DNA from: Pseudomonadaceae bacterium UBA836
Lineage (GTDB): Bacteria > Pseudomonadota > Gammaproteobacteria > Pseudomonadales > Pseudomonadaceae
NCBI GenBank assembly: GCA_002296055.1
Contig: DBHE01000183.1
Span: forward strand, 1 to 6,134
Length of the DNA stretch: 6,134 nucleotides
Direction: 5' to 3'
The notes under the pieces were generated by a model. It saw only the letters and a program-made list of their open reading frames with translations, did no database searches and had not been told where the DNA came from. Both the position numbers and the translations under genes were made by a program. Each line of letters opens with the position of its first letter. The first letter of the stretch is position 1. This document shows, piece by piece, positions 1 to 6,134 of this stretch.

Positions 1-1
1 C

Positions 2-250
2 TTTGTCGACATCATGATGCCCCGCCTGGACGGCTATCAGACCTGCGCGCTGATCAAGAACAACAGCGCTTTTCGGGCTACGCCGGTGATCATGCTGTCC
101 AGTAAGGATGGCCTGTTCGACAAGGCCAAGGGCCGCATTGTCGGGTCTGACCAGTACCTGACCAAACCCTTCAGCAAGGAAGAGCTGCTGGGTGCCATCC
201 GCGCCCATGTACCGCAGTCCAATAACGTGGCCGGCGCTGCTGGCGCCTGA
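2..250 (+). CDS. pilG: PilG, CheY-like twitching response regulator (3' part; 5' end outside window)
   Basis: Single-domain receiver that takes phosphate from ChpA; in P. aeruginosa it promotes pilus extension and cAMP production. The reading frame is open from base 2, so the start and the N-terminal acidic pair lie upstream. The visible part begins with FVDIMMPRLDG, in which the Asp at bases 8-10 is the expected phospho-acceptor. It continues with the VIMLSSKDG strand and switch Ser, then the QYLTKPFS motif with the conserved Lys-Pro. About 82 residues are seen, roughly the last 60% of a typical protein of about 135 residues. The core is almost identical to P. aeruginosa PilG as I remember it, but the last 12 or so residues (Ala/Gly-rich, ending AGAAGA) look divergent. 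It lies 38 bases before pilH on the same strand, consistent with one operon. Identity is near certain because a second CheY-like gene, pilI and pilJ follow directly. Confidence 0.95.
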   Translation, partial: FVDIMMPRLDGYQTCALIKNNSAFRATPVIMLSSKDGLFDKAKGRIVGSDQYLTKPFSKEELLGAIRAHVPQSNNVAGAAGA

Positions 251-277
251 GCGCGAACGCAACACAGAGCACAACCC

Positions 278-284
278 GGGGGAG
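278..284 (+). promoter_or_regulatory. Ribosome binding site of pilH
   Basis: GGGGGAG ends 4 bases before the ATG of pilH. It is the only purine-rich match in the 38-base pilG-pilH gap and supports the start at 289. No promoter-like pair or terminator is visible in this gap, so pilH is probably read through from pilG. Confidence 0.75.
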
Positions 285-288
285 TCAG

Positions 289-654
289 ATGGCCCGCATT
301 TTGGTAGTAGATGATTCGCCGACTGAGCTGTACAAGCTGACCGGCATGTTGGAAAAACACGGCTACGAAGTACTCAAGGCCGAAAACGGCGCCGACGGTG
401 TGGCTCTGGCCCGCCAGGAAAAGCCCGACGCCGTACTGATGGATATCGTGATGCCTGGCTTGAATGGCTTCCAGGCCACCCGCCAGCTGACCAAAGACCC
501 GGAAACCGGGCACATTCCGGTCATCATCGTGACCACCAAGGACCAGGAAACCGACAAGGTGTGGGGGACGCGCCAGGGTGCCAAGGACTATCTGACCAAG
601 CCGGTCGACGAGTCCACCCTGATCAAGACCCTGAAAACCGTACTCGGCAGCTAG
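289..654 (+). CDS. pilH: PilH, CheY-like twitching response regulator
   Basis: Stand-alone receiver domain of 121 residues, the same length as P. aeruginosa PilH. It is a second output of ChpA, genetically linked to pilus retraction and to damping of PilG signalling. All receiver landmarks are present: the acidic pair D8-D9 in LVVDDSPTE, the phospho-acceptor D52 in LMDIVMPGLNG, T82/T83 in VIIVTTKDQ, and K104 in DYLTKPVDE. There is no DNA-binding or enzymatic output domain, so it must act through protein contact in the cytoplasm. The ATG start follows a good Shine-Dalgarno sequence, and the protein begins MARILVVDD, directly at the first beta strand, as expected. It is distinguished from PilG by the DIVMPGLNGFQATRQL segment and the short C-terminus. 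It is intact, with no unusual residues in the active site. Confidence 0.97.
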   Translation: MARILVVDDSPTELYKLTGMLEKHGYEVLKAENGADGVALARQEKPDAVLMDIVMPGLNGFQATRQLTKDPETGHIPVIIVTTKDQETDKVWGTRQGAKDYLTKPVDESTLIKTLKTVLGS

Positions 655-696
655 GGCTCTGGGCCGAGTCACTTGATGCCGGATAACAACGAGAAC

Positions 697-700
697 AGGG
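697..700 (+). promoter_or_regulatory. Ribosome binding site deciding the pilI start
   Basis: AGGG lies 5 bases before the ATG at 706. The in-frame TTG at 673 and ATG at 676 have no comparable purine tract at the right distance. The protein made from 706 begins MSDLQHPFELL, closely matching the N-terminus of P. aeruginosa PilI, and has the usual 178-residue length. I therefore prefer 706. Confidence 0.6.
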
Positions 701-705
701 ACGGC

Positions 706-1242
706 ATGTCAGACCTTCAACATCCCTTCGAGCTGCTTCAGCAGCTTGCCAGCCAGTGCCGCCAACAGGCTGCGGGCCTTCCGTCGCAAGACGTGGTCAG
801 CGAAACCTGGAGTGGCGTTGGCTTCCGCCTGGCGGGCTGCACCATGCTGGCCGCCATGGGTGAGATCACTGAAATCCTGCACGAACCGCGTTACACCGCA
901 TTACCTCGGGTCAAGGCCTGGGTGCGCGGTGTGGCCAACGTGCGTGGCCGTCTTTTGCCGATTATTGATTTGAGTCGCTTTTTTGGCGTTACGCCTGGCG
1001 CTGCACGCAAGCAGCGCCGAGTGTTGGTGCTGGATCGCGACGATCTGTTTGTCGGCTTACTGGTAGATGAGGTGTTGGGGATGCAGCATCTGCCGGTGAA
1101 CACCTTCAGCACCGAGTTGCCGGAGCTGGAGGCGCAGGTACGACCCTATGTCGTCGGGGCGTACCGGGGAGAGCGCGAGGCGCTGGTGTTTAATTTTCGC
1201 GCCCTGGCACACGACCAGCAGTTTCTGGACGTTGCCATCTGA
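706..1242 (+). CDS. pilI: PilI, CheW-like coupling protein
   Basis: Cytoplasmic adaptor that docks the ChpA kinase onto the PilJ receptor tip. With the start at 706 it has 178 residues, equal to the P. aeruginosa protein. In-frame starts at 673 (TTG) and 676 (ATG) would add 11 or 10 residues of Asn/Glu/Asp-rich sequence but lack a convincing ribosome binding site. A CheW domain fills most of the chain: the first strand segment is around GVGFRLAGC, followed by MGEITEILHEPRYTALPRV. The signature GVANVRGRLLPIIDL is at residues 75-89, where the R80-G81 region corresponds to the receptor-binding loop of CheW. The second subdomain is KQRRVLVL and LFVGLLVDEVLGMQ, residues 115-126. It is more divergent from P. 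aeruginosa than its receiver neighbours, which is usual for this gene. It sits between pilH and pilJ as in the known cluster. No truncation or frameshift is seen. Confidence 0.95.
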   Translation: MSDLQHPFELLQQLASQCRQQAAGLPSQDVVSETWSGVGFRLAGCTMLAAMGEITEILHEPRYTALPRVKAWVRGVANVRGRLLPIIDLSRFFGVTPGAARKQRRVLVLDRDDLFVGLLVDEVLGMQHLPVNTFSTELPELEAQVRPYVVGAYRGEREALVFNFRALAHDQQFLDVAI

Positions 1243-1332
1243 TCGACATTGGCGCGGGGGCGGCCTTGCCGCTACCGCGACGGGAGCATGTAGCCAGTAA
1301 TAACAGCCGTAGGCCAGGTAGGGGCCAGTCAT
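1243..1332 (+). other. pilI-pilJ intergenic region, no gene seen
   Basis: At 90 bases this is the longest non-coding stretch in the window. It contains a small GC-rich inverted repeat, GCGGC (1260-1264) and GCCGC (1268-1272), with a 3-base loop. That is too short and lacks the T-tract of an intrinsic terminator. The only ATG in it (1288) is followed at once by TAG. A TTGCCG at 1266-1271 resembles a -35 box, but no good -10 box stands 16-18 bases downstream, so no promoter is called. The simplest reading is an untranslated spacer within the operon. Confidence 0.5.
1320..1324 (+). promoter_or_regulatory. Ribosome binding site of pilJ
   Basis: AGGGG lies 8 bases before the ATG at 1333 and supports that start. 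The start places a membrane segment at residues 17-39, as expected for PilJ. Confidence 0.7.
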
Positions 1333-3372
1333 ATGAAGATAATTGATACACAGACGCTGTCTTCCTTGCGCAGCAACCGCACGATACTGGGTCTGGGTGC
1401 CGTGCTGCTTATTTCGCTGGCGCTGCTGATCGCCAACTTCTTTTACCTGAACACGCAAAGTTCGCGCGATACCGAGTACATCGGTCACGCCGGTGAGCTG
1501 CGCGTTCTGTCCCAGGAAATCTCCAAGTCAGCGACCGAAGCCGCGACGGGTACGCCGGAAGCCTTCGGTCTGCTGCTGGCTGCGCGTAACGACTTCCAGC
1601 AGCGCTGGGATTACCTGGTGAACGGTGACCCGGCGGCCAACCTGCCGCCGATGCCCGCCAGTCTGCAGGCCCAGCAGGCCAAGGTACAGGCTGACTGGGA
1701 CCGCATGCGCGCCGACGCTGACGCCATTCTGGCCAGCCAGACCACGGTACTGTCGCTGCACGAGGTTGCTACCACCCTGTCCGACACAGTGCCGCAGCTG
1801 CAGGTCGAATACGAAGACGTGGTGGACGTGCTGATTGCCAGTGAGGCGCCGGCTGACCAGGTGGCCATCGCCCAGCGTCAGTCACTGCTGGCAGAGCGTA
1901 TTCTCGGCTCGGTAAACCGGGTACTCGAAGGGGACGAGGACGCCGTTATGGCGGCCGATAGCTTCGGCCGAGACGCCAGCCTGTTCGGCCGCGTGCTGCA
2001 GGGCATGCTTGAGGGTAATGCCAGCATCGGTATCTCGCGGGTAAGTGATCCCGATGCCGCCAGTCGACTGCAAGAGATTCAGTCGCTGTTCCGCTACGTA
2101 TCGGACTCGGTTGACCAGATCCTGCTGACCTCCCCCGAGCTGTATCAGGTACGTACCGCCGCCAACGAAATCTTCTCTGGCTCCCAGCTCATGCTGGACA
2201 ACCTGTCAGAGCTGAACCGCGGCTTTGAGGCGCGCGCCGACTCCCGTGTAGCCAACACCCTGCTGGGTTATGTGCTGGCAGCCATTGCCTTTATGTGTCT
2301 GCTGCTGATCGGTATTCAGCTGACCCGCGATACCCGTGAGCGTCTGGCCGAAACCCGCGAAAAGAACGAGCGTAACCAGGCGGCGATTCTGCGTCTGCTC
2401 GATGAGATTGGTGACCTGGCCGACGGTGACCTGACCGCCCAGGCAACGGTAACCGAGGACTTCACCGGCGCTATCGCCGACTCCATCAACGAATCCATCG
2501 ACCAACTGCGCGCCCTGGTACAGACGATTAACACCACCGCCCAGGAAGTAGAACAGGCGGCCCAGGACACCCAGGGCACGGCCATGCATCTGGCCGAGGC
2601 CTCCGAGCACCAGGCGCAGGAAATTGCCGGCGCCTCGGCGGCGGTGAACGAAATGGCAGTTTCCATTGACCAGGTATCGGCCAACGCCTCCGAATCGGCG
2701 GCGGTAGCGGAGCGCTCGGTAGCCATCGCCAACAAGGGCAACGAGGTGGTACAGAACACCATCGTTGGCATGGACACCATTCGCGAGCAGATTCAGGACA
2801 CCTCCAAGCGGATCAAGCGTCTGGGTGAATCGTCCCAGGAGATTGGTGACATCGTTAGTTTGATTAACGACATTGCCGACCAGACCAACATTCTGGCTCT
2901 GAACGCTGCGATCCAGGCCTCCATGGCCGGTGACGCAGGTCGCGGCTTCGCGGTGGTTGCTGACGAAGTTCAGCGTCTTGCAGAACGTTCCTCGGCGGCA
3001 ACCAAGCAGATTGAGGCGCTGGTTAAAACCATTCAGACCGATACCAACGAAGCGGTTATCTCGATGGAGCAGACGACCTCTGAGGTCGTCCGTGGTGCTC
3101 GTCTGGCGCAGGACGCCGGTGTGGCACTGGAAGAGATCGAGAAGGTATCGACCAGCCTGGCAGCCTTGATTCAGAACATCTCCAACGCAGCACGGCAACA
3201 GGCATCCTCTGCAGGCCACATTTCCAACACCATGAACGTGATTCAGGAAATTACCTCGCAGACCTCCGCCGGTACCACCACCACCGCGCGCAGCATTGGT
3301 GAGCTGGCGAAACTGGCCGAGGCCATGCGCCAGTCGGTTGACGGCTTCACCCTGCCGCAGCAGGGCGACTAA
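1333..3372 (+). CDS. pilJ: PilJ, methyl-accepting chemoreceptor of the twitching system
   Basis: Inner-membrane receptor that senses pilus state or surface contact in the periplasm and controls ChpA through PilI. It has 679 residues; P. aeruginosa PilJ has about 682. Order of parts: a short cytoplasmic N-terminus; membrane helix 1 near residues 17-39; a mostly helical periplasmic PilJ-type sensor of about 270 residues; membrane helix 2 near 309-330; a HAMP-like stretch to about 395 with a GDLT motif at 365-368; then a long coiled-coil signalling domain to the C-terminus. The hairpin tip is clear at 517-553, containing [12 protein letters not shown] and [18 protein letters not shown]. At this tip the usual NAAIEAARAGE is [11 protein letters not shown] (Q528, S530, M531, D534), which also matches my memory of P. 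aeruginosa PilJ. The C-terminus ends LPQQGD, with no NWETF-type docking pentapeptide, so PilK and ChpB would have to recognise it without that tether. The dedicated methyltransferase gene pilK follows directly. Confidence 0.97.
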   Translation: MKIIDTQTLSSLRSNRTILGLGAVLLISLALLIANFFYLNTQSSRDTEYIGHAGELRVLSQEISKSATEAATGTPEAFGLLLAARNDFQQRWDYLVNGDPAANLPPMPASLQAQQAKVQADWDRMRADADAILASQTTVLSLHEVATTLSDTVPQLQVEYEDVVDVLIASEAPADQVAIAQRQSLLAERILGSVNRVLEGDEDAVMAADSFGRDASLFGRVLQGMLEGNASIGISRVSDPDAASRLQEIQSLFRYVSDSVDQILLTSPELYQVRTAANEIFSGSQLMLDNLSELNRGFEARADSRVANTLLGYVLAAIAFMCLLLIGIQLTRDTRERLAETREKNERNQAAILRLLDEIGDLADGDLTAQATVTEDFTGAIADSINESIDQLRALVQTINTTAQEVEQAAQDTQGTAMHLAEASEHQAQEIAGASAAVNEMAVSIDQVSANASESAAVAERSVAIANKGNEVVQNTIVGMDTIREQIQDTSKRIKRLGESSQEIGDIVSLINDIADQTNILALNAAIQASMAGDAGRGFAVVADEVQRLAERSSAATKQIEALVKTIQTDTNEAVISMEQTTSEVVRGARLAQDAGVALEEIEKVSTSLAALIQNISNAARQQASSAGHISNTMNVIQEITSQTSAGTTTTARSIGELAKLAEAMRQSVDGFTLPQQGD

Positions 3373-3379
3373 GCTGAAT

Positions 3380-3403
3380 CGGGTGGCAGGGAGCTGCCAC
3401 CCG
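3380..3403 (+). promoter_or_regulatory. Stem-loop between pilJ and pilK
   Basis: CGGGTGGCAG (3380-3389) and CTGCCACCCG (3394-3403) are perfect inverted repeats, giving a 10-bp GC-rich stem closed by a GGAG tetraloop. It begins 8 bases after the pilJ stop codon and ends 25 bases before the preferred pilK start. The bases that follow (GAAACGCC) contain no T-tract, so it is not a typical intrinsic terminator. Inferred roles are protection of the pilJ mRNA 3' end, partial attenuation, or lowering of pilK expression relative to pilJ. The structure itself is read directly; the function is inference. Confidence 0.75.
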
Positions 3404-3417
3404 GAAACGCCGAGTGC

Positions 3418-3422
3418 GAGGG
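3418..3422 (+). promoter_or_regulatory. Ribosome binding site deciding the pilK start
   Basis: GAGGG lies 6 bases before a GTG at 3429. A second in-frame GTG at 3414 would add five residues but has no Shine-Dalgarno match at proper distance; the stem-loop lies just before it. The 3429 start gives a protein starting MQTTQNW and about 293 residues long, close to P. aeruginosa PilK (about 291). Confidence 0.6.
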
Positions 3423-3428
3423 TCACAC

Positions 3429-4310
3429 GTGCAGACAACGCAAAACTGGTCGCTGCAGCAGCTGCCGGACATGGACACGCAGCAGTTTCGACAGTGGCAG
3501 ACACTGCTCGAGGCGCGCACGGGCGTGTGCGTCAGCGACCAGCGCAAGACCTTTCTGCAAACCAGTTTGGGCGCGCGCATGCGCGAGTTGAACCTGCGTG
3601 ACTATCAGGCCTACTACGAGCACGTAACCCAGGGCGCCGCCGGTGCCGTGGAGTGGTCTGCACTGATTGATCATCTGACCGTGCGCGAAACCAGCTTCAT
3701 GCGTCATCGCCCGTCCTTCGATGCGGTTGGTCGCCACCTCGACCGGCTGCTGGAAGGCCGCCCGGCAGATCGGCCGCTACAGCTGTGGAGCGTGGGTTGC
3801 GCCAGCGGCGAGGAGGCCTACTCGTTGGCGGTGATGGCCGAGCAGAGTCTGCGTAAGGCCAAGGCGTCGGCCAGCTATGGCATTTGGGCCACCGACATCA
3901 GTCTCAAGGCGCTGGAGCAGGGGCGTACTGCCATCTACTCCGGGCACCGGCTTGGCGGTCTGAACGAGCGCGAGCGGCGTGAGTGGTTGCAGCCGCTGGC
4001 CAATGACAAACACGAAGTGGCTTACGGTCTGCGTGACCGGGTCTGCTTTTCTCGCCTGAACATTCTTGAACTGGCCCAGGCTCCGATTCAGGACCTGGAT
4101 ATCATCTTCTGCCAGAACCTGCTCATCTACTTCCGTCGCTGGCGTCGTCGCGACCTGCTGAACCTGCTGGCCAGACGCCTGGCTCCGGGTGGCATGCTGG
4201 TGATCGGACTGGGTGAAATCATGGACTGGAATAATCCCCTGCTCGAGCGTTTGCCTGATGATCAGGTACAGGCCTATGTGCGCCGGGATAGCATTGAACG
4301 TCTGGAGTGA
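3429..4310 (+). CDS. pilK: PilK, CheR-type receptor methyltransferase
   Basis: Transfers methyl groups from S-adenosylmethionine to glutamates of PilJ, the adaptation arm of the system, in the cytoplasm. The preferred GTG start gives 293 residues. The N-terminal all-helical CheR domain covers about residues 15-95, with LEARTG early and RETSFMRH at 86-93. The catalytic Rossmann-like domain follows: LWSVGCASGEEAYSLA at 119-134 carries the S-adenosylmethionine loop (GCASGEE, 123-129); IWATDIS near 152-158 carries the acidic ribose-binding D156; and RVCFSRLNILE forms the next strand. The CheR signature FCQNLLIYF is at 227-235, followed by the APGGMLVIGLGE strand. E. coli CheR has FCRNVMIYF at the equivalent place, so the Arg of that motif is Gln here. 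No TPR or other C-terminal extension is present. It follows the PilJ receptor gene and ends 2 bases before chpA, which suggests translational coupling to the kinase gene. Confidence 0.95.
   Translation: MQTTQNWSLQQLPDMDTQQFRQWQTLLEARTGVCVSDQRKTFLQTSLGARMRELNLRDYQAYYEHVTQGAAGAVEWSALIDHLTVRETSFMRHRPSFDAVGRHLDRLLEGRPADRPLQLWSVGCASGEEAYSLAVMAEQSLRKAKASASYGIWATDISLKALEQGRTAIYSGHRLGGLNERERREWLQPLANDKHEVAYGLRDRVCFSRLNILELAQAPIQDLDIIFCQNLLIYFRRWRRRDLLNLLARRLAPGGMLVIGLGEIMDWNNPLLERLPDDQVQAYVRRDSIERLE
4304..4307 (+). promoter_or_regulatory. Ribosome binding site of chpA, inside the pilK 3' end
   Basis: GGAG within the last codons of pilK lies 5 bases before the chpA ATG at 4313, and the pilK stop (4308-4310) falls between them. 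Ribosomes finishing pilK would be placed directly on the chpA start, which fits coupled translation. Confidence 0.7.
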
Positions 4311-4312
4311 CT

Positions 4313-6134
4313 ATGGGTGATCGGCATGATTATGTCGCGCTTGACTGGGTCAAGGGCGAGATATCCGAAACGCTAAATCAGGCGCGACAGGCACTTGAAG
4401 CCTTTGTCGAAAACCCTGAAGACTCGACTCGCCTGCGCTTCTGCCTGACCTATATCCATCAGGTCCACGGCACACTGCAGATGGTCGAGTTCTACGGTGC
4501 AGCGCTGCTGGCCGAGGAAATGGAACAACTGGCCCAGGCGCTGATGAATGGCAGCGTTGGCCGCGAAGGCGAAGCGCTGGAAATTCTCATGCAGGCGATC
4601 CTGCAGATGCCGGCCTATCTGGACCGGGTGCAGAGTGGTCGGCGTGACTTGCCGATGGTGCTGTTGCCGCTGCTCAATGACATGCGCACGGCCCGTGGCG
4701 ATAAGCTGCTGACCGAAAACGCCTTGTTCAGCCCTGAACTAGAGGGCAGCGACAGCCCGGCCGAAGGCGACAACCTGGCCGACCTGAGCGATGAGCAGAC
4801 CGTGCGCCAGCTGCGCAAGCTGCGCCAGGCGCTGCAGATGGCACAGGCTGGGGTAATTCGCGGCCAGGATGTGGCACTCAACAGCCGCCACCTGCGCAAT
4901 GTGTTTTCCCGCCTTGAGGCGCTGTGTCACGGCGCACCCTATGGTCGTCTGTGGGCGATCTTTGCCGGCGTGGCTGAAGGGCTGGAGCTGGGGAGCATTG
5001 AAAACGGTGCCGCCGTACGCCAACTGCTGCGTCAGGCTGACCAGGAACTGCGGCAGTTGATGGGGCGAGGTGCTAGCGCCCTGCAGAGTAACCCGCCGCG
5101 CGAATTGTTGCGCAACCTGCTGTTTTACGTAGCCAAGAGCGCAGATGGCAGCCCACGGCTGGATTCGCTGAAAGAGCGTTATCAGCTCAAGGGCACCTGG
5201 ACCGATGAGCAGCGCGCCGCCGGTGACCGCCTGGTTGGTCCTGACCGCGAGGCCATGCAATCGGTAGCGCTGGCGCTTGGTGAAGAGCTACTGCAGGTCA
5301 AGGATCAGCTCGACCTGTTTGTGCGCAGTGACCGCACTCAGCTGGAGGGGTTGGAAAGCCTGCAACCGGTCATGAAGCGTATTGCCGATACCCTGGCCAT
5401 GCTTGGTCTGGGGCAACCGCGCCGAGTGCTGCTGGAGCAGATTGATCAGGTTGGCCGGCTGCTCAGCGGTGAATCCGCCATGACGGACGCCGCATTGATG
5501 GATGTTGCCGGTGGCATGCTCTATGTCGAAGCCAGCCTGCAGGGGATTCTCGGGCTGGAGCGAAATGAGCAGGGCGAGCCGCTGGATGGCGACATGCAGC
5601 GTCTGGCTGCCGCACAGGACATAGTGCAGGTGCACCAGTTGGTGGTGCAGGAAGCACGCAACGCGCTGGAAGAAACCCGCGAAGCTGTCAATGCCTTTAT
5701 CGCCAATCAATGGGATCACAGCCAGCTGGCGCCCATTGATGACCTTCTGAATAGCGTGCGCGGCGGGCTGTCCATGGTGCCGCTGGCGCGCGCCGCCGCC
5801 GACGTCGCCGCCTGCCGTCGTTATATTCGCGAGCAGCTGGTGGCGCGGCAACAAGTGCCTGACTGGACCGCGCTGGATGCCCTGGCTGACGTTATCACCA
5901 GCGTTGACTACTACCTTGAGCGTCTGGCCGAAGACGATGCCGACCGTGGCGACAGTATTCTGGATGTTGCCGAAGAGCGCCTGCAATTACTCGGCTATCA
6001 CCCGGACCAACTGCCAGCTGAGCCGGCCGATGCGGCGCAGGACGACGGCGCGGAGCTGTCCGACGACGCCGAGACCGAGCTGGCAGCATCGCAGGCTGCC
6101 GCAGATACTGTCGAGCCAGAGCCAGAGCCAGAGC
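4313..6134 (+). CDS. chpA: ChpA, multi-phosphotransfer hybrid histidine kinase (N-terminal part; runs off the right edge)
   Basis: CheA-type kinase at the centre of the Pil-Chp system; the P. aeruginosa protein has about 2,470 residues, and 607 codons are visible here with no stop. The start MGDRHDYVAL closely matches P. aeruginosa ChpA. Residues about 10-105 form an HPt-like helical domain with IHQVHGTLQMVEFYGAALLAEEMEQ; H49 is the likely phospho-acceptor, and H52 stands where HPt domains usually have Lys. Residues about 105-330 are helical, without an HPt motif, and resemble the region shared with FimL. Residues about 330-420 hold a degenerate repeat (MKRIADTLAMLGLG) with T360. Residues about 440-560 hold another (LLNSVRGGLSMVPLARAA) with S481. 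These may be the Thr- and Ser-type phosphotransfer modules described for ChpA. From about 564 an acidic Ala/Asp/Glu/Pro linker begins and reaches the window edge. The kinase, CheW-like and receiver domains are outside the window. pilK ends 2 bases upstream. Confidence 0.95.
   Translation, partial: MGDRHDYVALDWVKGEISETLNQARQALEAFVENPEDSTRLRFCLTYIHQVHGTLQMVEFYGAALLAEEMEQLAQALMNGSVGREGEALEILMQAILQMPAYLDRVQSGRRDLPMVLLPLLNDMRTARGDKLLTENALFSPELEGSDSPAEGDNLADLSDEQTVRQLRKLRQALQMAQAGVIRGQDVALNSRHLRNVFSRLEALCHGAPYGRLWAIFAGVAEGLELGSIENGAAVRQLLRQADQELRQLMGRGASALQSNPPRELLRNLLFYVAKSADGSPRLDSLKERYQLKGTWTDEQRAAGDRLVGPDREAMQSVALALGEELLQVKDQLDLFVRSDRTQLEGLESLQPVMKRIADTLAMLGLGQPRRVLLEQIDQVGRLLSGESAMTDAALMDVAGGMLYVEASLQGILGLERNEQGEPLDGDMQRLAAAQDIVQVHQLVVQEARNALEETREAVNAFIANQWDHSQLAPIDDLLNSVRGGLSMVPLARAAADVAACRRYIREQLVARQQVPDWTALDALADVITSVDYYLERLAEDDADRGDSILDVAEERLQLLGYHPDQLPAEPADAAQDDGAELSDDAETELAASQAAADTVEPEPEPE
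6113..6134 (+). repeat. GAGCCA tandem hexamer in chpA
   Basis: GAGCCA is repeated three times and followed by a partial fourth copy that the window edge cuts. It is in frame and encodes alternating Glu-Pro (VEPEPEPE) within the acidic inter-domain linker of ChpA. Short in-frame hexamer repeats of this kind can change length by replication slippage without breaking the reading frame. The total copy number cannot be known because the tract continues past the edge. Confidence 0.85.

Noticed and set aside
233..247. GGCGC / GCGCC inverted repeat at the end of pilG
   Set aside because: It is a 5-bp stem inside Ala/Gly codons of the variable PilG tail, has no T-tract, and is likely a by-product of codon composition.
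37..672. A 211-codon open frame on the - strand covering pilG and pilH
   Set aside because: It spans two conserved receiver genes in antisense and shows no domain of its own; it is a coding shadow.
1260..1272. Small GC-rich inverted repeat after pilI as a possible terminator
   Set aside because: The stem is only 5 bp with a 3-base loop and no following T-run. It is within what chance allows in GC-rich DNA.
1266..1303. Possible internal promoter before pilJ (TTGCCG with AT-rich TAATAA downstream)
   Set aside because: The spacing between the two is about 26 bases, too long for a sigma-70 promoter, and no better -10 box is present at 16-18 bases.
2634..2706. TCGGCGGCGGT repeated 60 bases apart in pilJ
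   Set aside because: Both copies encode the Ser-Ala-Ala-Val type heptad positions of the coiled coil; the repeat reflects protein periodicity rather than a DNA element.
2206..3504. A 432-codon open frame on the - strand opposite pilJ
   Set aside because: It lies antisense to a well-recognised receptor gene. Its translation is low-complexity Gly/Leu/Val-rich sequence with no recognisable domain. The lack of stops follows from the GC-rich codon use and repetitive coiled-coil coding of pilJ.
5288..5986. Open frames on the - strand opposite chpA (also 4739-5260)
   Set aside because: The + strand frame is a clear ChpA match throughout, and the - strand translations resemble no family I recognise.

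Overview
The window is an internal piece of a Pil-Chp chemosensory gene cluster, the chemotaxis-like system that controls type IV pilus twitching motility (and, in Pseudomonas aeruginosa, cAMP-linked surface responses). All genes are on the + strand in the order pilG (3' part only), pilH, pilI, pilJ, pilK, chpA (5' part only). This is the same order as the P. aeruginosa pilGHIJK-chpA cluster. Protein similarity to remembered P. aeruginosa sequences is high across PilG, PilH and the PilJ signalling domain, and lower in PilI, PilK and ChpA. With the GC-rich codon usage, this points to Pseudomonadaceae or a close gammaproteobacterial relative. The exact genus cannot be read from the sequence.

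Layout: pilG remainder (2-250), a 38-base gap, pilH (289-654), a 51-base gap holding two alternative upstream starts, pilI (preferred start 706, to 1242), a 90-base gap (the longest in the window), pilJ (1333-3372), a 56-base gap containing a perfect 10-bp stem-loop, pilK (preferred GTG start 3429, to 4310), and, after only 2 bases, chpA (4313 to the window edge). No stretch over 300 bases lacks a gene. No RNA gene, mobile element or CRISPR array is visible.

How the parts work together, by family knowledge: PilJ is the membrane receptor. PilI is the CheW-type adaptor that couples PilJ to the ChpA histidine kinase. PilK is the CheR-type methyltransferase that adapts PilJ. PilG and PilH are CheY-like receivers phosphorylated through ChpA, and they bias pilus extension and retraction. 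The kinase core, CheW-like and receiver domains of ChpA lie past the right edge, as would chpB (the methylesterase).

No undescribed system was found. The points most worth a second look are the strong intercistronic hairpin before pilK, the non-canonical residues at the PilJ hairpin tip, the degenerate phosphotransfer-like repeats at the ChpA N-terminus, and a GAGCCA tandem repeat encoding a Pro-Glu linker in ChpA.
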